Below are positions 16,768 to 25,786 of a stretch of 64,000 nucleotides of DNA, piece by piece; position 1 is the first letter of the stretch; each line of letters opens with the position of its first letter. The DNA is from Limibacter armeniacum (GTDB lineage: Bacteria; Bacteroidota; Bacteroidia; Cytophagales; Flammeovirgaceae), in contig NZ_JBAJNO010000009.1 in assembly GCF_036880985.1 (NCBI RefSeq), positions 1,426,001-1,490,000 of the forward strand, read 5' to 3'. The notes under the pieces were generated by a model. The model was not told where the DNA came from and did not search any database. It saw nothing but the letters and a program-made list of their open reading frames with translations. Both the position numbers and the translations under genes were made by a program.

Positions 16768-18156
16768 TTATATCTTTCCATCGGAAGAGAATGGTGCATT
16801 TTCATCCAAGTCTTTCACTCGTTCAAAAATCCCCACTACAAAACGGGTTTGCTCTTCCGACAATGGCTCTCCACTGTACTGTTGCTGTCTGTATTCATCA
16901 AATTTAAACAGCGCATTCAGATAATCAATCTGTTCTGCTGTAAACAGAGGACCTGTCAGTCCTACTTCTATATCCTTGTTCGGTCGGTTTACAGAAAACA
17001 CGGCTTTCAAAAGCTTGAATTGCTCATCGTTGAAAAGGTAATCACCATCCTTTTCACCAATAGCTTTCATTTCTTCACGCTCCAATTCATCCATCATGAA
17101 AAGCACTTCAATGTCAAGAGGCATAAAGTCATCATCTTCTTCCTCTTCAGCTATTGCGGCATTTTCTGCAAATTGCGCTTCGTGCACCTTTAATACCTGT
17201 TCAACAAATTGTCGCTGACTTTTGTTGAAAGATACGCTTGAAGTTTGAGGTGACCATGTTTCCTCACCCTCAAAAACCTTATTTAGGTATTCCAACTGAT
17301 CATTGAAAAACCTCAGTCCTCCAAGTTGTATTTTTGCGGGTTTAGTCTCAGAGAATACGGCATCCATCAGCTTCAGCTGATCTTTTGAAAAACGCAATGA
17401 AGCAGCTCCGATGCGGTGATCTTCAAGGTCCATTTCATACAGCTCTCGCAACGTAAATACGTTAAGCACTGTACCGTTTTCTTCCTCTTCATTCATCTTG
17501 TGGCACTTCTTCAGAATGCCTTCTATAAAGTCTTCTTGCTTTTTGGACAACTCAACTTCATGCATCAGCTCTGACTCTGAAAGCACCACCCTTACATAGT
17601 CCAGTTCCTCTTCCGAGAATGATACAGTACCAAACGTACCACCAAAACTCAAAGGAGTTTCATTATAAATTGCTTCTAGAAAGGTATACTCATCATCATT
17701 AAGAATGGTCCCGTCTTCCTCCTCTTCGTCACCGAAATCCCGATCGATCTCATTCATCATAAAGAGCACTCCTACGCTACTGACTGCCTCATCAAATTCC
17801 CAACGCTCCTTATCTTCATACTCCCAAACTTCCTCTACTTCCTGAAGCTTTTCTAGCATGCTGCCAACAAACTCTGCTTGTTCTCCAGAAAGCGAAGATG
17901 GGACCTTAACCTTCTCAAGATCAACTCCTTCTTCAAAATTAAAAGGAGCCACAAACTCTTTGAGTACGGACAAGTCTTTCTCAGAAAACGCCACACTGTT
18001 AATCGTTACAGGTTGCAGTATTTTCTGACCGTACATTGCTTCCAACAATTCAAACTCATCCTGATCAAAAATCAGGTCTGCCTCTTCCGAGTTTCCACCG
18101 GTAAGTAGATAGTCCCTATCCAGTTTTTCAAGCCTGTACAGTTCTTCTAAATTCAT
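16768..18156 (-). CDS. acidic protein of four degenerate ~115-residue repeats, function unknown
   Basis: I do not recognise this 462-residue protein. It is strongly acidic, has no signal peptide, and is made of four repeats. Each starts with a header helix (LEELYRLEKLDRDY at 3-16, GVLFMMNEIDRDF at 129-141, RELYEMDLEDHRI at 237-249, EVLFMMDELEREE at 350-362) and then carries three copies of a helix motif of the form [FL][ST/ND]xx[QE]xx[FYL][LV]xx[VIM][FLY]. The copies start near residues 30, 57, 89; 152, 180, 203; 256, 283, 310; and 375, 405, 432. Acidic linkers (EEEE, EEDDD) separate repeats. The likely fold is an all-helical solenoid or scaffold. It is divergent from mreB, 496 bp apart. Confidence 0.85.
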   Translation of the reverse strand: MNLEELYRLEKLDRDYLLTGGNSEEADLIFDQDEFELLEAMYGQKILQPVTINSVAFSEKDLSVLKEFVAPFNFEEGVDLEKVKVPSSLSGEQAEFVGSMLEKLQEVEEVWEYEDKERWEFDEAVSSVGVLFMMNEIDRDFGDEEEEDGTILNDDEYTFLEAIYNETPLSFGGTFGTVSFSEEELDYVRVVLSESELMHEVELSKKQEDFIEGILKKCHKMNEEEENGTVLNVFTLRELYEMDLEDHRIGAASLRFSKDQLKLMDAVFSETKPAKIQLGGLRFFNDQLEYLNKVFEGEETWSPQTSSVSFNKSQRQFVEQVLKVHEAQFAENAAIAEEEEDDDFMPLDIEVLFMMDELEREEMKAIGEKDGDYLFNDEQFKLLKAVFSVNRPNKDIEVGLTGPLFTAEQIDYLNALFKFDEYRQQQYSGEPLSEEQTRFVVGIFERVKDLDENAPFSSDGKI

Positions 18157-18652
18157 AGCGTAGGTTTATTTTACCGAGTAATATTACACACCTTCTTGTA
18201 AAAACCCATAGTATTTTAAGGATATTTCCGTATTATCAGTTAACAAAAACCAAAGAATGGAACTCTTACAAATCAATAAGTATTTGATTCCCAAATCCTT
18301 AAAGAAATGACTACTTACACTGTATCCGTCTTAACAATTCCTAAAAATGTCATATCGATTATTCCAAAAGTCCTTAGTTTTTACCATTTTTGTGCTCAGT
18401 TCAAAAACGCTTCTCTTTGTAGATTCCAAGCCTTTATCGGTTTGTTGCTATTCGAGCAAACCCAATTCAAAACTTTCATAAAAAAGTTTTTGCAAAATGG
18501 AACGATTTTATCAGAAACCGCATTGTTAAATGTTTGGGGAATGGATAAAACAAAGATATGCTTAGGTATCTCTCTGAGTGGTATTCCACTGATAAGATCC
18601 AACGAAACTCAATTCAAAGAAATAAGGAACTTTTAAAATATAGACTTGACTA
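18157..18652. other. 496-bp intergenic region upstream of mreB
   Basis: It separates the divergent acidic-repeat gene and mreB. The plus-strand frame at 18307-18636 is open but its residue content is not protein-like, so I read it as non-coding. The region is AT-rich and presumably holds both promoters; no clean consensus pair was seen. Confidence 0.5.
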
Positions 18653-19684
18653 ATGGGCTTATTTGACTTCTTTACAAGCGATCTCGCGATTGACCTCGGT
18701 ACAGCCAATACCCTTATCATCAGCAAGGACAAGGTAGTAGTGGACGAACCTTCTATTATCGCCTTGGACCGTGTGACCGGCAAAGTTATCGCTGTCGGCT
18801 CTCAGGCTATGCAAATGCACGAGAAGACCCACGAAAACATCAAAACTATTCGTCCGTTGCGTGATGGTGTAATTGCGGATTTCCATGCTGCTGAACAAAT
18901 GATCAGAGGCATGATCAAAATGATCGACAAAAAGAACCGTTTACTTTCTCCTTCTCACCGAATGGTAATCTGTATCCCTTCAGGTATTACTGAAGTAGAA
19001 AAAAGGGCCGTAAGGGACTCTTCTGAGCACGCAGGAGCCAAAGAAGTATACATGATTCCTGAGCCTTTGGCAGCTGCCATTGGTATTGGTATCGATATAG
19101 AGGAACCAGTTGGTGCCATGATCGTTGACATCGGAGGTGGTACTACTGAGATTGCCGTTATCGCGCTTTCAGGTATTGTATGTGACCAATCTATCCGTAC
19201 AGCAGGTGATGTATTCACTAGAGACATCCTTGACTATATGCGTAGACAACACAACTTGCTGATTGGTGAACGTTCTGCTGAAAAGATTAAGATTGAAGTA
19301 GGTGCTGCCATGTCAGAACTTGACGATGAGATAGCTCCTGATGACTTTGAGGTAAGAGGTCGTGACTTGATGACAGGTATTCCTAAAATCATCAAAGTAT
19401 CTTATACTGAGATCGCATTCGCAATTGACAAATCAATCTCCAAGATTGAAGAAGCTGTACTTAGAGCTCTTGAAACAGCGCCACCAGAACTTTCTGCCGA
19501 CATCTACGACAGAGGTATTCACCTAACAGGTGGTGGAGCACTGCTGAGAGGCTTGGACAAGCGTCTTTCAATGAAAACCAAACTGCCAGTTCATGTAGCA
19601 GAAGATCCGCTTAGAGCTGTTGTAAGAGGTACAGGAGAAGCATTGAAAAACATTGATACATTTAAGTCAGTACTGTTGACTTAA
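18653..19684 (+). CDS. mreB: rod shape-determining protein MreB
   Basis: The 343-residue actin homologue forms membrane-bound filaments that guide lateral wall synthesis. Motifs visible are DLAIDLGTANTLI (phosphate 1), the IVDIGGGTTEIAVI segment (phosphate 2), the conserved RRQHNLLIGERSAEKIKIEVG stretch and the adenosine motif LTGGGALLRGLDKRL. The MGLFDFF start matches the N-terminal membrane-binding helix. mreC, mreD, pbp2 and rodA do not follow: the gene ends at a terminator and faces yaaA, so it is a solitary mreB. Confidence 0.98.
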   Translation: MGLFDFFTSDLAIDLGTANTLIISKDKVVVDEPSIIALDRVTGKVIAVGSQAMQMHEKTHENIKTIRPLRDGVIADFHAAEQMIRGMIKMIDKKNRLLSPSHRMVICIPSGITEVEKRAVRDSSEHAGAKEVYMIPEPLAAAIGIGIDIEEPVGAMIVDIGGGTTEIAVIALSGIVCDQSIRTAGDVFTRDILDYMRRQHNLLIGERSAEKIKIEVGAAMSELDDEIAPDDFEVRGRDLMTGIPKIIKVSYTEIAFAIDKSISKIEEAVLRALETAPPELSADIYDRGIHLTGGGALLRGLDKRLSMKTKLPVHVAEDPLRAVVRGTGEALKNIDTFKSVLLT

Positions 19685-19706
19685 TGACCATCAATTCAAA
19701 TAAAAC

Positions 19707-19750
19707 AAAAAGCACTTTGAGATAACATAATTTCTCAAAGTGCTTTTTAT
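19707..19750. terminator. bidirectional rho-independent terminator
   Basis: A 16-bp perfect stem (19707-19722 / 19733-19748, core AGCACTTTGAGA) with A and T runs at its edges lies between convergent mreB and yaaA. Confidence 0.92.
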
Positions 19751-19775
19751 TATTCAGACAAGGTTGGAATTTTGC

Positions 19776-20552
19776 CTAAGCCTCATTGTTTCGAGTAAAA
19801 ACCCACTCATTGCCTTTTGACATTTCAGCATTGAAAGAATAACCTTCCACATCAAATGCCTTTAAATCTTCAGGGTTTGTAATACGGTTTTTAACCATAA
19901 ATGCCACCATCATTCCTCTGGCTTTCTTGGCAAAGAAACTGATGACTTTGTATTTCCCATTTTTATAATCCTTGAATACAGGCGTGATAACCTCTGCCTT
20001 GATGTTTTTTGCCTTAGCAGCCTTGAAATACTCATTGGAAGCTAAATTCACTAGCACTGGTTTCTCAGTCTTAGCAAACACTGTATTCAGATCTTCAGCC
20101 AACTTGTTATCCCAAAATTCATAGAGGTTTTTCTTTCCATTTACAGGAAGCTGGGTTCCCATCTCTAACCTATAAGGCTGGATCAAATCCATCGGTTTCA
20201 GCAAACCATATAAACCTGATAGGATACGCAAATGGCCTTGCATAAAGTGGAGCTCATCCTGATTAAACTTTTCAGCTTCCAACCCTTGATATACATCTCC
20301 TTTGAACGTCAGTACAGCTTGTTTGGCAGAAGCGACCTTATAATCCTTCTTCCAAGCTGCAAAACGCTCTTTGTTAAGGTCTGCCAATTTATCGCTAATA
20401 CCCATTAGCTCCTGTATCTCGGATGTAGAGTATTCCTTCAGTACATTTATCAGTTCTGAAGCTTCTTCCATATAGGCTGGTGCGGAATGAAAATGTCCAT
20501 TAGTATTTTGCTCAAGATCCAATGTCTTGGCAGGTGAAATTACTGTTAGCAT
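19776..20552 (-). CDS. yaaA: peroxide stress protein YaaA
   Basis: The 258-residue protein is a full-length YaaA (UPF0246). The start MLTVISPAKTLDLEQ is the family signature, with WKKDYKVASAKQAVLTFKGDVYQGL, LRILSGLYGLLKPMDLIQPYRLEMGT, VLVNLASNEYFKA and VISFFAKKARGMM all in place. In E. coli YaaA limits iron-driven Fenton damage and binds DNA. It is cytoplasmic, convergent with mreB and not part of an operon here. Confidence 0.97.
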   Translation of the reverse strand: MLTVISPAKTLDLEQNTNGHFHSAPAYMEEASELINVLKEYSTSEIQELMGISDKLADLNKERFAAWKKDYKVASAKQAVLTFKGDVYQGLEAEKFNQDELHFMQGHLRILSGLYGLLKPMDLIQPYRLEMGTQLPVNGKKNLYEFWDNKLAEDLNTVFAKTEKPVLVNLASNEYFKAAKAKNIKAEVITPVFKDYKNGKYKVISFFAKKARGMMVAFMVKNRITNPEDLKAFDVEGYSFNAEMSKGNEWVFTRNNEA

Positions 20553-20649
20553 AGTTATCGTTGATTCTCTTCCTGTTCTAATCAGTTAGTAAAACTGTCC
20601 TGTAAGACAATTTGTTGCCACAAAGATAAGCACTAGAAATTAACCTACA

Positions 20650-21129
20650 TCAGGGGCAGCTCCTTCTCCACAATCCCCAGAACCAATTATATGGGTGAAC
20701 TTTGGCTCCATTCCCTACCAAAGTGCTGTCATGGGCTGCCCATTCGAATATCCCTCCATAAAGGTTATACACATTAATGTATCCTAATTCTTTCAATGCC
20801 TCCCCTGCAACGCTACTACGATAGCCCACAGAGCAGTAAACCACCACTGTATCCGACTTAGGAATTCCATCAAGTACACTGGTATCAATACTATCAAAAT
20901 CAATTCGCCTAGCTCCCTCCAAATGACTCACCTCATACTCTTCCTCGCTACGTGCATCCAGCAAATGGTATTGAGCATTTACCTCAGAGACGTTTATATA
21001 AGGCACTTTTTCAGGAACAACTTCATTCAGCAGCTTGTAATAAGCCCACCTTTTCATACTACACGACTGCCATACAACAGCCATCAGTAATACCAGAAGA
21101 GGTACCCCAAAAGTCATGACCTTTTTCAT
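20650..21129 (-). CDS. lipoprotein-type rhodanese
   Basis: The 159-residue product has an N-terminal hydrophobic leader with a lipobox-like end (VVWQSC at 18-23) and one rhodanese domain: QYHLLDARSEEEYEVSHLEGARRI, VVVYCSVGYRSSVAGEALKELGY and VYNLYGGIFEWA. The loop Cys is present, so sulfur transfer or thiol-disulfide chemistry is possible. It follows the second rhodanese gene with a 1-bp gap, so both form an operon read from 21541. The rest of the C-terminal 25 residues (HPYNWFWGLWRRSC) are aromatic-rich, ending in CP. Confidence 0.88.
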   Translation of the reverse strand: MKKVMTFGVPLLVLLMAVVWQSCSMKRWAYYKLLNEVVPEKVPYINVSEVNAQYHLLDARSEEEYEVSHLEGARRIDFDSIDTSVLDGIPKSDTVVVYCSVGYRSSVAGEALKELGYINVYNLYGGIFEWAAHDSTLVGNGAKVHPYNWFWGLWRRSCP

Positions 21130-21130
21130 A

Positions 21131-21541
21131 TCAGTTTACTGGTGCTTTTGCTGCTTCCTCATCCACATCAGACGCTTTCCATGCTTTGTAACCACCTTCA
21201 AGGTCATAAACCTGCTCAAAGCCTGCTTCCTTTAGCATTTTAGCAGCTTTACCACTTCTATTACCTGATCGGCAAAATACCATAACTGGTTTCGACTTAT
21301 CGAGCTTGTTCATTTGTTCCATAAAATCATCCTGCTTAAAGTTCACCAACTTGGCACCTTCAATTGTACCTTCTTCAAACTCTTCAGGAGTCCTTACATC
21401 TACCAACTGTACTTCATCCAGAGAAATCAGAAGCTCCTTAAATGCTTCGACAGTGGTTGCTTCTTTTTTCTCTTGACATCCAAAAGCAAGAAGACAGACA
21501 AATAAGCAAACCAGTAACTGAGCAATCGATTTTTTCAACAT
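21131..21541 (-). CDS. lipoprotein rhodanese
   Basis: The 136-residue product starts with a clear lipoprotein signal (lipobox LLAFGC). It carries one rhodanese domain: LDEVQLVDVRTPEEFEEGTI, VMVFCRSGNRSGKAAKMLKEAGF and VYDLEGGYKAW, with the active-loop Cys in FCRSGNRSG. It is the first gene of the two-gene rhodanese operon. Location is the periplasmic face of an envelope membrane. A role in periplasmic sulfur handling is plausible but unproven. Confidence 0.92.
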   Translation of the reverse strand: MLKKSIAQLLVCLFVCLLAFGCQEKKEATTVEAFKELLISLDEVQLVDVRTPEEFEEGTIEGAKLVNFKQDDFMEQMNKLDKSKPVMVFCRSGNRSGKAAKMLKEAGFEQVYDLEGGYKAWKASDVDEEAAKAPVN

Positions 21542-21996
21542 GTTTATTCCTTTTTTAAAAAGTAAAAGATTAAGTTTCTATCCAGTAAAAGTTAATAGGT
21601 CCAAGCGTTCTTCCTCCCCTCGCCAACTATTCCTATTTCTTACATAATAGTGAAGGGCAAATAAGCGAAATCATATTAAAATGAAAAAAACTACATCTGT
21701 TCATGATAATTGATTTCACTACTGTAAAAGCAGATTTTCAAGGAAATATCAGAAATATATAAACTTTTGATAGAAAAAATCGTTGAATAAACCTACATTT
21801 GATAAAAATGGCACGGTTTTATTTTTTATCGGATATCTCTGATAATAAATATCCTCTAAAAATCTTCTTACCCTAAAAAAACAGTAAGAAGATGCGGGGA
21901 AAAATAAAATAGCAAGGGTCTAGTCAGAAGCTCATTATTGAATAGTTACAATACTGCTTCAAAACCCCCGCATTAACCTAAACAGATTAAAGGACT
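21542..21996. other. 455-bp AT-rich intergenic region upstream of rpoN
   Basis: It separates the divergent rhodanese operon and rpoN. Two inverted repeats stand out: 21827-21846 (TTATCGGATATCTCTGATAA, imperfect) and a 10-bp stem ATCTTCTTAC (21862-21871) / GTAAGAAGAT (21884-21893) some 100 bp before the rpoN ATG. A TACATTTG box lies at 21794-21801, with a TTG 24 bp upstream, a slightly long spacing for a promoter. Confidence 0.45.
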
Positions 21997-23457
21997 ATGC
22001 AAAAACTGAACCTTACACAAGGGCTACAACAGAAGCTCTCGCCTCAACAGATCCAGTTTATCAAACTGTTGCAAATACCTACAGTAGAACTGGCTTCTAG
22101 AATTGAGGAAGAGCTTGAAATAAACCCTGCATTGGAAGAAGGTCGTGATGATGAATTGGAAAGACCCACCAATGAAGAGGAAAGCATGGATTCCGAGTAT
22201 GATGATATGCCTGAAAGTCATGAAGAGGATATCAGCTTGGACGATTATGTAAATGATGACGAGGTTTTTGGATATAAAATGCAAGGTGACGGTCCGTCTG
22301 TCGAAGAAGAACGAGAAATGCCGATCCCAATGGTGCAGTCACTGACTGACCAGCTAGTGGATCAGTTGGGCTTTCTTCAGTTAGACGATCGTCAGCACAT
22401 TATAGGCATGCAACTGATTGGCAGCATTGATAATGACGGCTACATCCGAAGGGACCTTGAAGCCATTGTCAATGATTTAGCCTTTTCACTTAACATTGAA
22501 ACGGATGTCGATGAGTTGGATGAGCTCCTTAAGCGCATTCAGCACTCTTTTGACCCTCCTGGTATTGCTGCTCGTGACTTACAGGAGTGTCTGGAACTGC
22601 AACTATTAAGGAAGGACAATAACGATCCTGAAATCGTCAACGCACGCAAAGTAGTTGTTCTCTGCTTTGAAGAATTCAAAAAGAAGCATTACAAAAAGAT
22701 CCAGAAAAAACTTGGTTTAAATGATGATGATCTGCGAGAGGCGATCAATCATATTATCAAGCTTAACCCAAAGCCTGGTGGATTTACAAGTACTTACGCC
22801 AGAGTTCAGTACTTGACACCTGACTTTATCATACGAGAGATCAATGGAGCTCTTCAGGTCACACTGAACGCCAAAAATGCTCCTGAACTGAGAGTCAGCC
22901 GCTCATATGCGGAAATGATCGATACTTACGAGAAAAGCAAGAAGAAAGATAAAAGCATTAAACAAACCGTTAGGTTCGTTAAACAGAAACTTGATGCAGC
23001 CAAATGGTTTATTGATGCGATCAAACAGAGACAGGAAACACTTCTCAAAACGATGAATGCTATCGTTGAGCATCAATATGATTTCTTTATTACAGGTGAT
23101 GAAGGCAAACTGAAGCCTATGATCCTGAAAGATATCGCACAAAGAATTGGTATGGATATCTCAACGGTTTCCAGAGTTGCAAACAGTAAGGCTGTACAGA
23201 CTGATTTTGGCATCTATCCTTTGAAGTATTTCTTCTCTGAAAGTATCACAACAGAAAGTGGTGAGGATGTCAGCAGTAAAGAAGTCAAACATGTACTGAA
23301 GACAATCATTGACGGTGAGGACAAAGCCAAGCCACTTTCAGATGACAAACTGGAAAAACTACTGAAGATCAAAGGGTATAATATTGCCCGAAGGACTGTT
23401 GCTAAATATCGAGAGCAACTGAACATACCAGTAGCCAGACTACGAAAAGAACTTTAA
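21997..23457 (+). CDS. rpoN: RNA polymerase sigma-54 factor
   Basis: The 486-residue protein is a full-length RpoN. The N-terminal activator-interacting region is LTQGLQQKLSPQQIQFIKLLQIPTVEL, rich in Q and L. The core-binding region carries FDPPGIAARDLQECLELQL, and the C-terminal end holds the RpoN box variant KIKGYNIARRTVAKYREQLNIP (usual ARRTVAKYRE). This sigma factor reads -24/-12 promoters and needs AAA+ activators to open DNA. It is preceded by a long leader and followed by a hairpin and a membrane-protein gene. Confidence 0.98.
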   Translation: MQKLNLTQGLQQKLSPQQIQFIKLLQIPTVELASRIEEELEINPALEEGRDDELERPTNEEESMDSEYDDMPESHEEDISLDDYVNDDEVFGYKMQGDGPSVEEEREMPIPMVQSLTDQLVDQLGFLQLDDRQHIIGMQLIGSIDNDGYIRRDLEAIVNDLAFSLNIETDVDELDELLKRIQHSFDPPGIAARDLQECLELQLLRKDNNDPEIVNARKVVVLCFEEFKKKHYKKIQKKLGLNDDDLREAINHIIKLNPKPGGFTSTYARVQYLTPDFIIREINGALQVTLNAKNAPELRVSRSYAEMIDTYEKSKKKDKSIKQTVRFVKQKLDAAKWFIDAIKQRQETLLKTMNAIVEHQYDFFITGDEGKLKPMILKDIAQRIGMDISTVSRVANSKAVQTDFGIYPLKYFFSESITTESGEDVSSKEVKHVLKTIIDGEDKAKPLSDDKLEKLLKIKGYNIARRTVAKYREQLNIPVARLRKEL

Positions 23458-23470
23458 TATACCTGTATAG

Positions 23471-23504
23471 CACAGACCGTTTCTTTTACCGGAAACGGTC
23501 TGTG
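23471..23504 (+). terminator. stem-loop after rpoN, terminator or attenuator
   Basis: CACAGACCGTTTC (23471-23483) pairs perfectly with GAAACGGTCTGTG (23492-23504). No T run follows and the next gene starts 7 bp later, so it is more likely a processing or partial-termination element than a full stop. Confidence 0.6.
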
Positions 23505-23510
23505 TGCTTA

Positions 23511-24173
23511 ATGGACAAGCTCAATATGACTAAAAGAATTGCACATTGGTTCTCCATCCTTACCCATCCACTATTTGTGCCACTGGCCATGGGCTTTATT
23601 CTGGTCTTTGCCTCACAGGGTGGCATGTGGCTTCCAATCAAAGGAAAACTAATGCTGATGGCATTGATTGCTATTTTCTCGGTGGTATTCCCTAGTGGTT
23701 GGATTTTTATGCTACACAGGTTTGGATTCGTCCACTCCCTCTATATGGAACAACGGGAAGAACGAACACTACCTCTCTTGGTCATGTTATTAAGTTCAGC
23801 ATTACTGACATTCATGCTTTTCGTTAAGCTGAAAATAAGCTTTATGATTTCAACCAGCTTTTTGAGCATTACAGTCCTTTTGCTGTTAGCCAATATCATG
23901 AATGCTTACCACAAAATAAGTTTGCATGCTTTAGGCTTAGGAGGGCTATTGGGAATTCTGTTGGCTATCAGAAAAGTACAGGAATCAGGAACTGAATCCC
24001 TTAGTTGGTGGATTATTCTGACAACACTCCTTTTAGGAGCTTGTATGACCTCACGACTTATCCTAAAGGCACATAACCAACAAGAAGTATATGGAGGCGC
24101 TGTCATAGGAATCATTGGTGGATACTTGGCCAGTATTTTTGGTTGGTGGCTAGTAAACAACCTAATTATATAA
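23511..24173 (+). CDS. PAP2-like integral membrane protein
   Basis: The 220-residue product has about six membrane segments. Its C-terminal pattern REERTLPL, KISLHALGLGGLLGILLAI and SRLILKAHNQQEVYGGAVIGIIGGY resembles the PAP2/phosphatidic-acid-phosphatase motif series (K-x6-RP, PSGH, SRxxxxxHxxxD), with His in the last two positions but a weak first motif. It could be a lipid phosphatase of the membrane. ATG 23511 is my choice; 23526 (MTKR) is an alternative. It follows rpoN directly. Confidence 0.7.
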   Translation: MDKLNMTKRIAHWFSILTHPLFVPLAMGFILVFASQGGMWLPIKGKLMLMALIAIFSVVFPSGWIFMLHRFGFVHSLYMEQREERTLPLLVMLLSSALLTFMLFVKLKISFMISTSFLSITVLLLLANIMNAYHKISLHALGLGGLLGILLAIRKVQESGTESLSWWIILTTLLLGACMTSRLILKAHNQQEVYGGAVIGIIGGYLASIFGWWLVNNLII

Positions 24174-24180
24174 AATATAG

Positions 24181-24218
24181 AAGGCATAAAGAATTGAGCT
24201 CTTTATGCCTTTTTTTAA
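24181..24218. terminator. rho-independent terminator
   Basis: AAGGCATAAAG (24181-24191) pairs with CTTTATGCCTT (24201-24211), followed by TTTTT. It lies between convergent genes. Confidence 0.9.
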
Positions 24219-24267
24219 ATACAAAACGGACAGTAGCCTTTACACTAATGTCCGTATGGATGATTGA

Positions 24268-24531
24268 TCAGTTTTGTTCAGCAACAGCCTTATCCAATGA
24301 TTCAACCAATGTTTTCGCTACTGCACGTGGTTTATCCTTTCTGATTTCCTTAAGGATTTGTGATGCTTCTGCACCTTTCTCATACAAACCTTCCGGGTTT
24401 CCATCGTGCTTGTAGCTACCTAGTACCCATTCCAGGTCTGCTACAATTTTGGCATACTCGCCTTCTTTGTTCAATTTACTCAGCTTGTCACGCGCTGCAT
24501 CACAAGCTTTCTCGATTTTAAGTGGGTTCAT
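24268..24531 (-). CDS. small conserved alpha-helical protein, function unknown
   Basis: The 87-residue protein from ATG 24531 is all helical by pattern (KIEKACDAARDKLSKLNKEGEYAKIVADLEWVL) and slightly charged. An earlier in-frame ATG at 24543 adds four residues and cannot be excluded. The gene ends 95 bp after the terminator of the plus-strand neighbour and no other gene is adjacent. I cannot assign a function; proteins of this length and look are common in Cytophagales. Confidence 0.7.
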   Translation of the reverse strand: MNPLKIEKACDAARDKLSKLNKEGEYAKIVADLEWVLGSYKHDGNPEGLYEKGAEASQILKEIRKDKPRAVAKTLVESLDKAVAEQN

Positions 24532-24750
24532 AACAGATAACATAGAGTTATTGGATTTTGAAAATGGTAATTGAATTATTCGGATTTAGTTAGTTAACCA
24601 ATACAAATATATAAGTATTTTGCAATTACACACCACTAATCAGTTAAAAATCAATACGTTATAAATCAATATAATACAATACAACCTTATAATAATTATA
24701 AAATGTCTGAATAATTCAGTTGTAATTATTGTATAACGCTAAATACTGAA

Positions 24751-25728
24751 ATGACCGCGATCCTCTCACTGCTATTTGCTTTCATCATTTTCCTACTGTT
24801 TTTAAGCCTTACAATTGTTTGGCTTACACGCCCCGTCTTCTTTATAGACAAAGACTCTGTGAGTATTTCCTCAGAGGAAGAGAAGTTAAAGGAGCATGTC
24901 CATTTCTTATGTAATACCCCTGCTCCACGCAATTACCAGCACCCTACCTCAATGCAATTGGTGGTACAATATATTCAAGATAAGTTTTCAGAATATGGCT
25001 ACCAAATCATCAAACAGCAATATGAAGCTGATGGGATGTATTACTCAAATGTCATCGCATTTTATGGAAATGAAGGAAGTGAGGAGAGGGTTGTTATTGG
25101 CGCTCACTATGATGTATTCGGGGATTATCCGGGAGCAGATGACAATGCGAGCGGCATAGCTGGGTTACTTGAAATTGCCAGATTACTGCAAAAGTATCAG
25201 CCCAAGCTTCCATACGCAATTGAGCTTGTCGCTTACGCCAATGAGGAACGGCCTTTCTTCAAAACCGATAAAATGGGAAGTGCTATACATGCTCAAAGCC
25301 TTCTTCAGGAAGACACTTCTATCAAAGTAATGGTCTGCCTTGAAATGATCGGCTATTTCTCGGACGAAATTAACTCCCAAGGGTACCCACTTCCTTTTAT
25401 GGACTTACTATATCCTAACAGAGGGAATTATATCAGTCTGGTAGGGAGTTTTGGTAACCATATGACCATAGGGCAATTTAAGTCCAGAATGAAAGAAGCC
25501 AGTTCTCTCCCAGTGTATTCCATCAATGCTCCAACAGGTATCAAAGGGCTCGATTCCTCAGATCACCGAAACTATTGGGATGTTGGGTACAATGCCATCA
25601 TGGTTACGAACACCTCCTACTACCGAAACCCTAACTACCATACAGCTGACGATACTCCAGACACTTTAGACTATGAAAGAATGAAGCACACCGTAGATGG
25701 CGTTTATTGGGCAGTAATCAACCTATAA
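24751..25728 (+). CDS. M28 family zinc aminopeptidase, membrane-anchored
   Basis: The 325-residue protein has one N-terminal membrane segment (LSLLFAFIIFLLFLSLTIVW) and a periplasmic M28 domain. The two-zinc motif is visible: IGAHYDVFGDYPGADDNASG (His and bridging Asp), VAYANEERPFF (Glu-Glu pair) and NYHTADDTPDTLD (last His). HRNYWDVGYNAIMVTNT belongs to the family. Peptidases of this group trim amino acids from peptides. It is a single gene ended by a clear terminator. Confidence 0.92.
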   Translation: MTAILSLLFAFIIFLLFLSLTIVWLTRPVFFIDKDSVSISSEEEKLKEHVHFLCNTPAPRNYQHPTSMQLVVQYIQDKFSEYGYQIIKQQYEADGMYYSNVIAFYGNEGSEERVVIGAHYDVFGDYPGADDNASGIAGLLEIARLLQKYQPKLPYAIELVAYANEERPFFKTDKMGSAIHAQSLLQEDTSIKVMVCLEMIGYFSDEINSQGYPLPFMDLLYPNRGNYISLVGSFGNHMTIGQFKSRMKEASSLPVYSINAPTGIKGLDSSDHRNYWDVGYNAIMVTNTSYYRNPNYHTADDTPDTLDYERMKHTVDGVYWAVINL

Positions 25729-25731
25729 CAA

Positions 25732-25763
25732 AAAAGCGAAACCTGTCAAGGTTTCGCTTTTAT
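25732..25763 (+). terminator. rho-independent terminator
   Basis: AAAAGCGAAACCT (25732-25744) pairs with AGGTTTCGCTTTT (25749-25761), convergent with the next gene. Confidence 0.9.
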
Positions 25764-25786
25764 CTATATTATCTTTCAAGTCTAGA

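Noticed and set aside
18307-18636. 109-codon open frame upstream of mreB.
   Set aside because: Residue content is not protein-like, there is no family signature, and it lies in an AT-rich intergenic region between divergent genes.
21794-21801. TACATTTG box upstream of rpoN as a promoter.
   Set aside because: The nearest TTG is 24 bp upstream, longer than the usual 17-23, so it is mentioned in the region note only.
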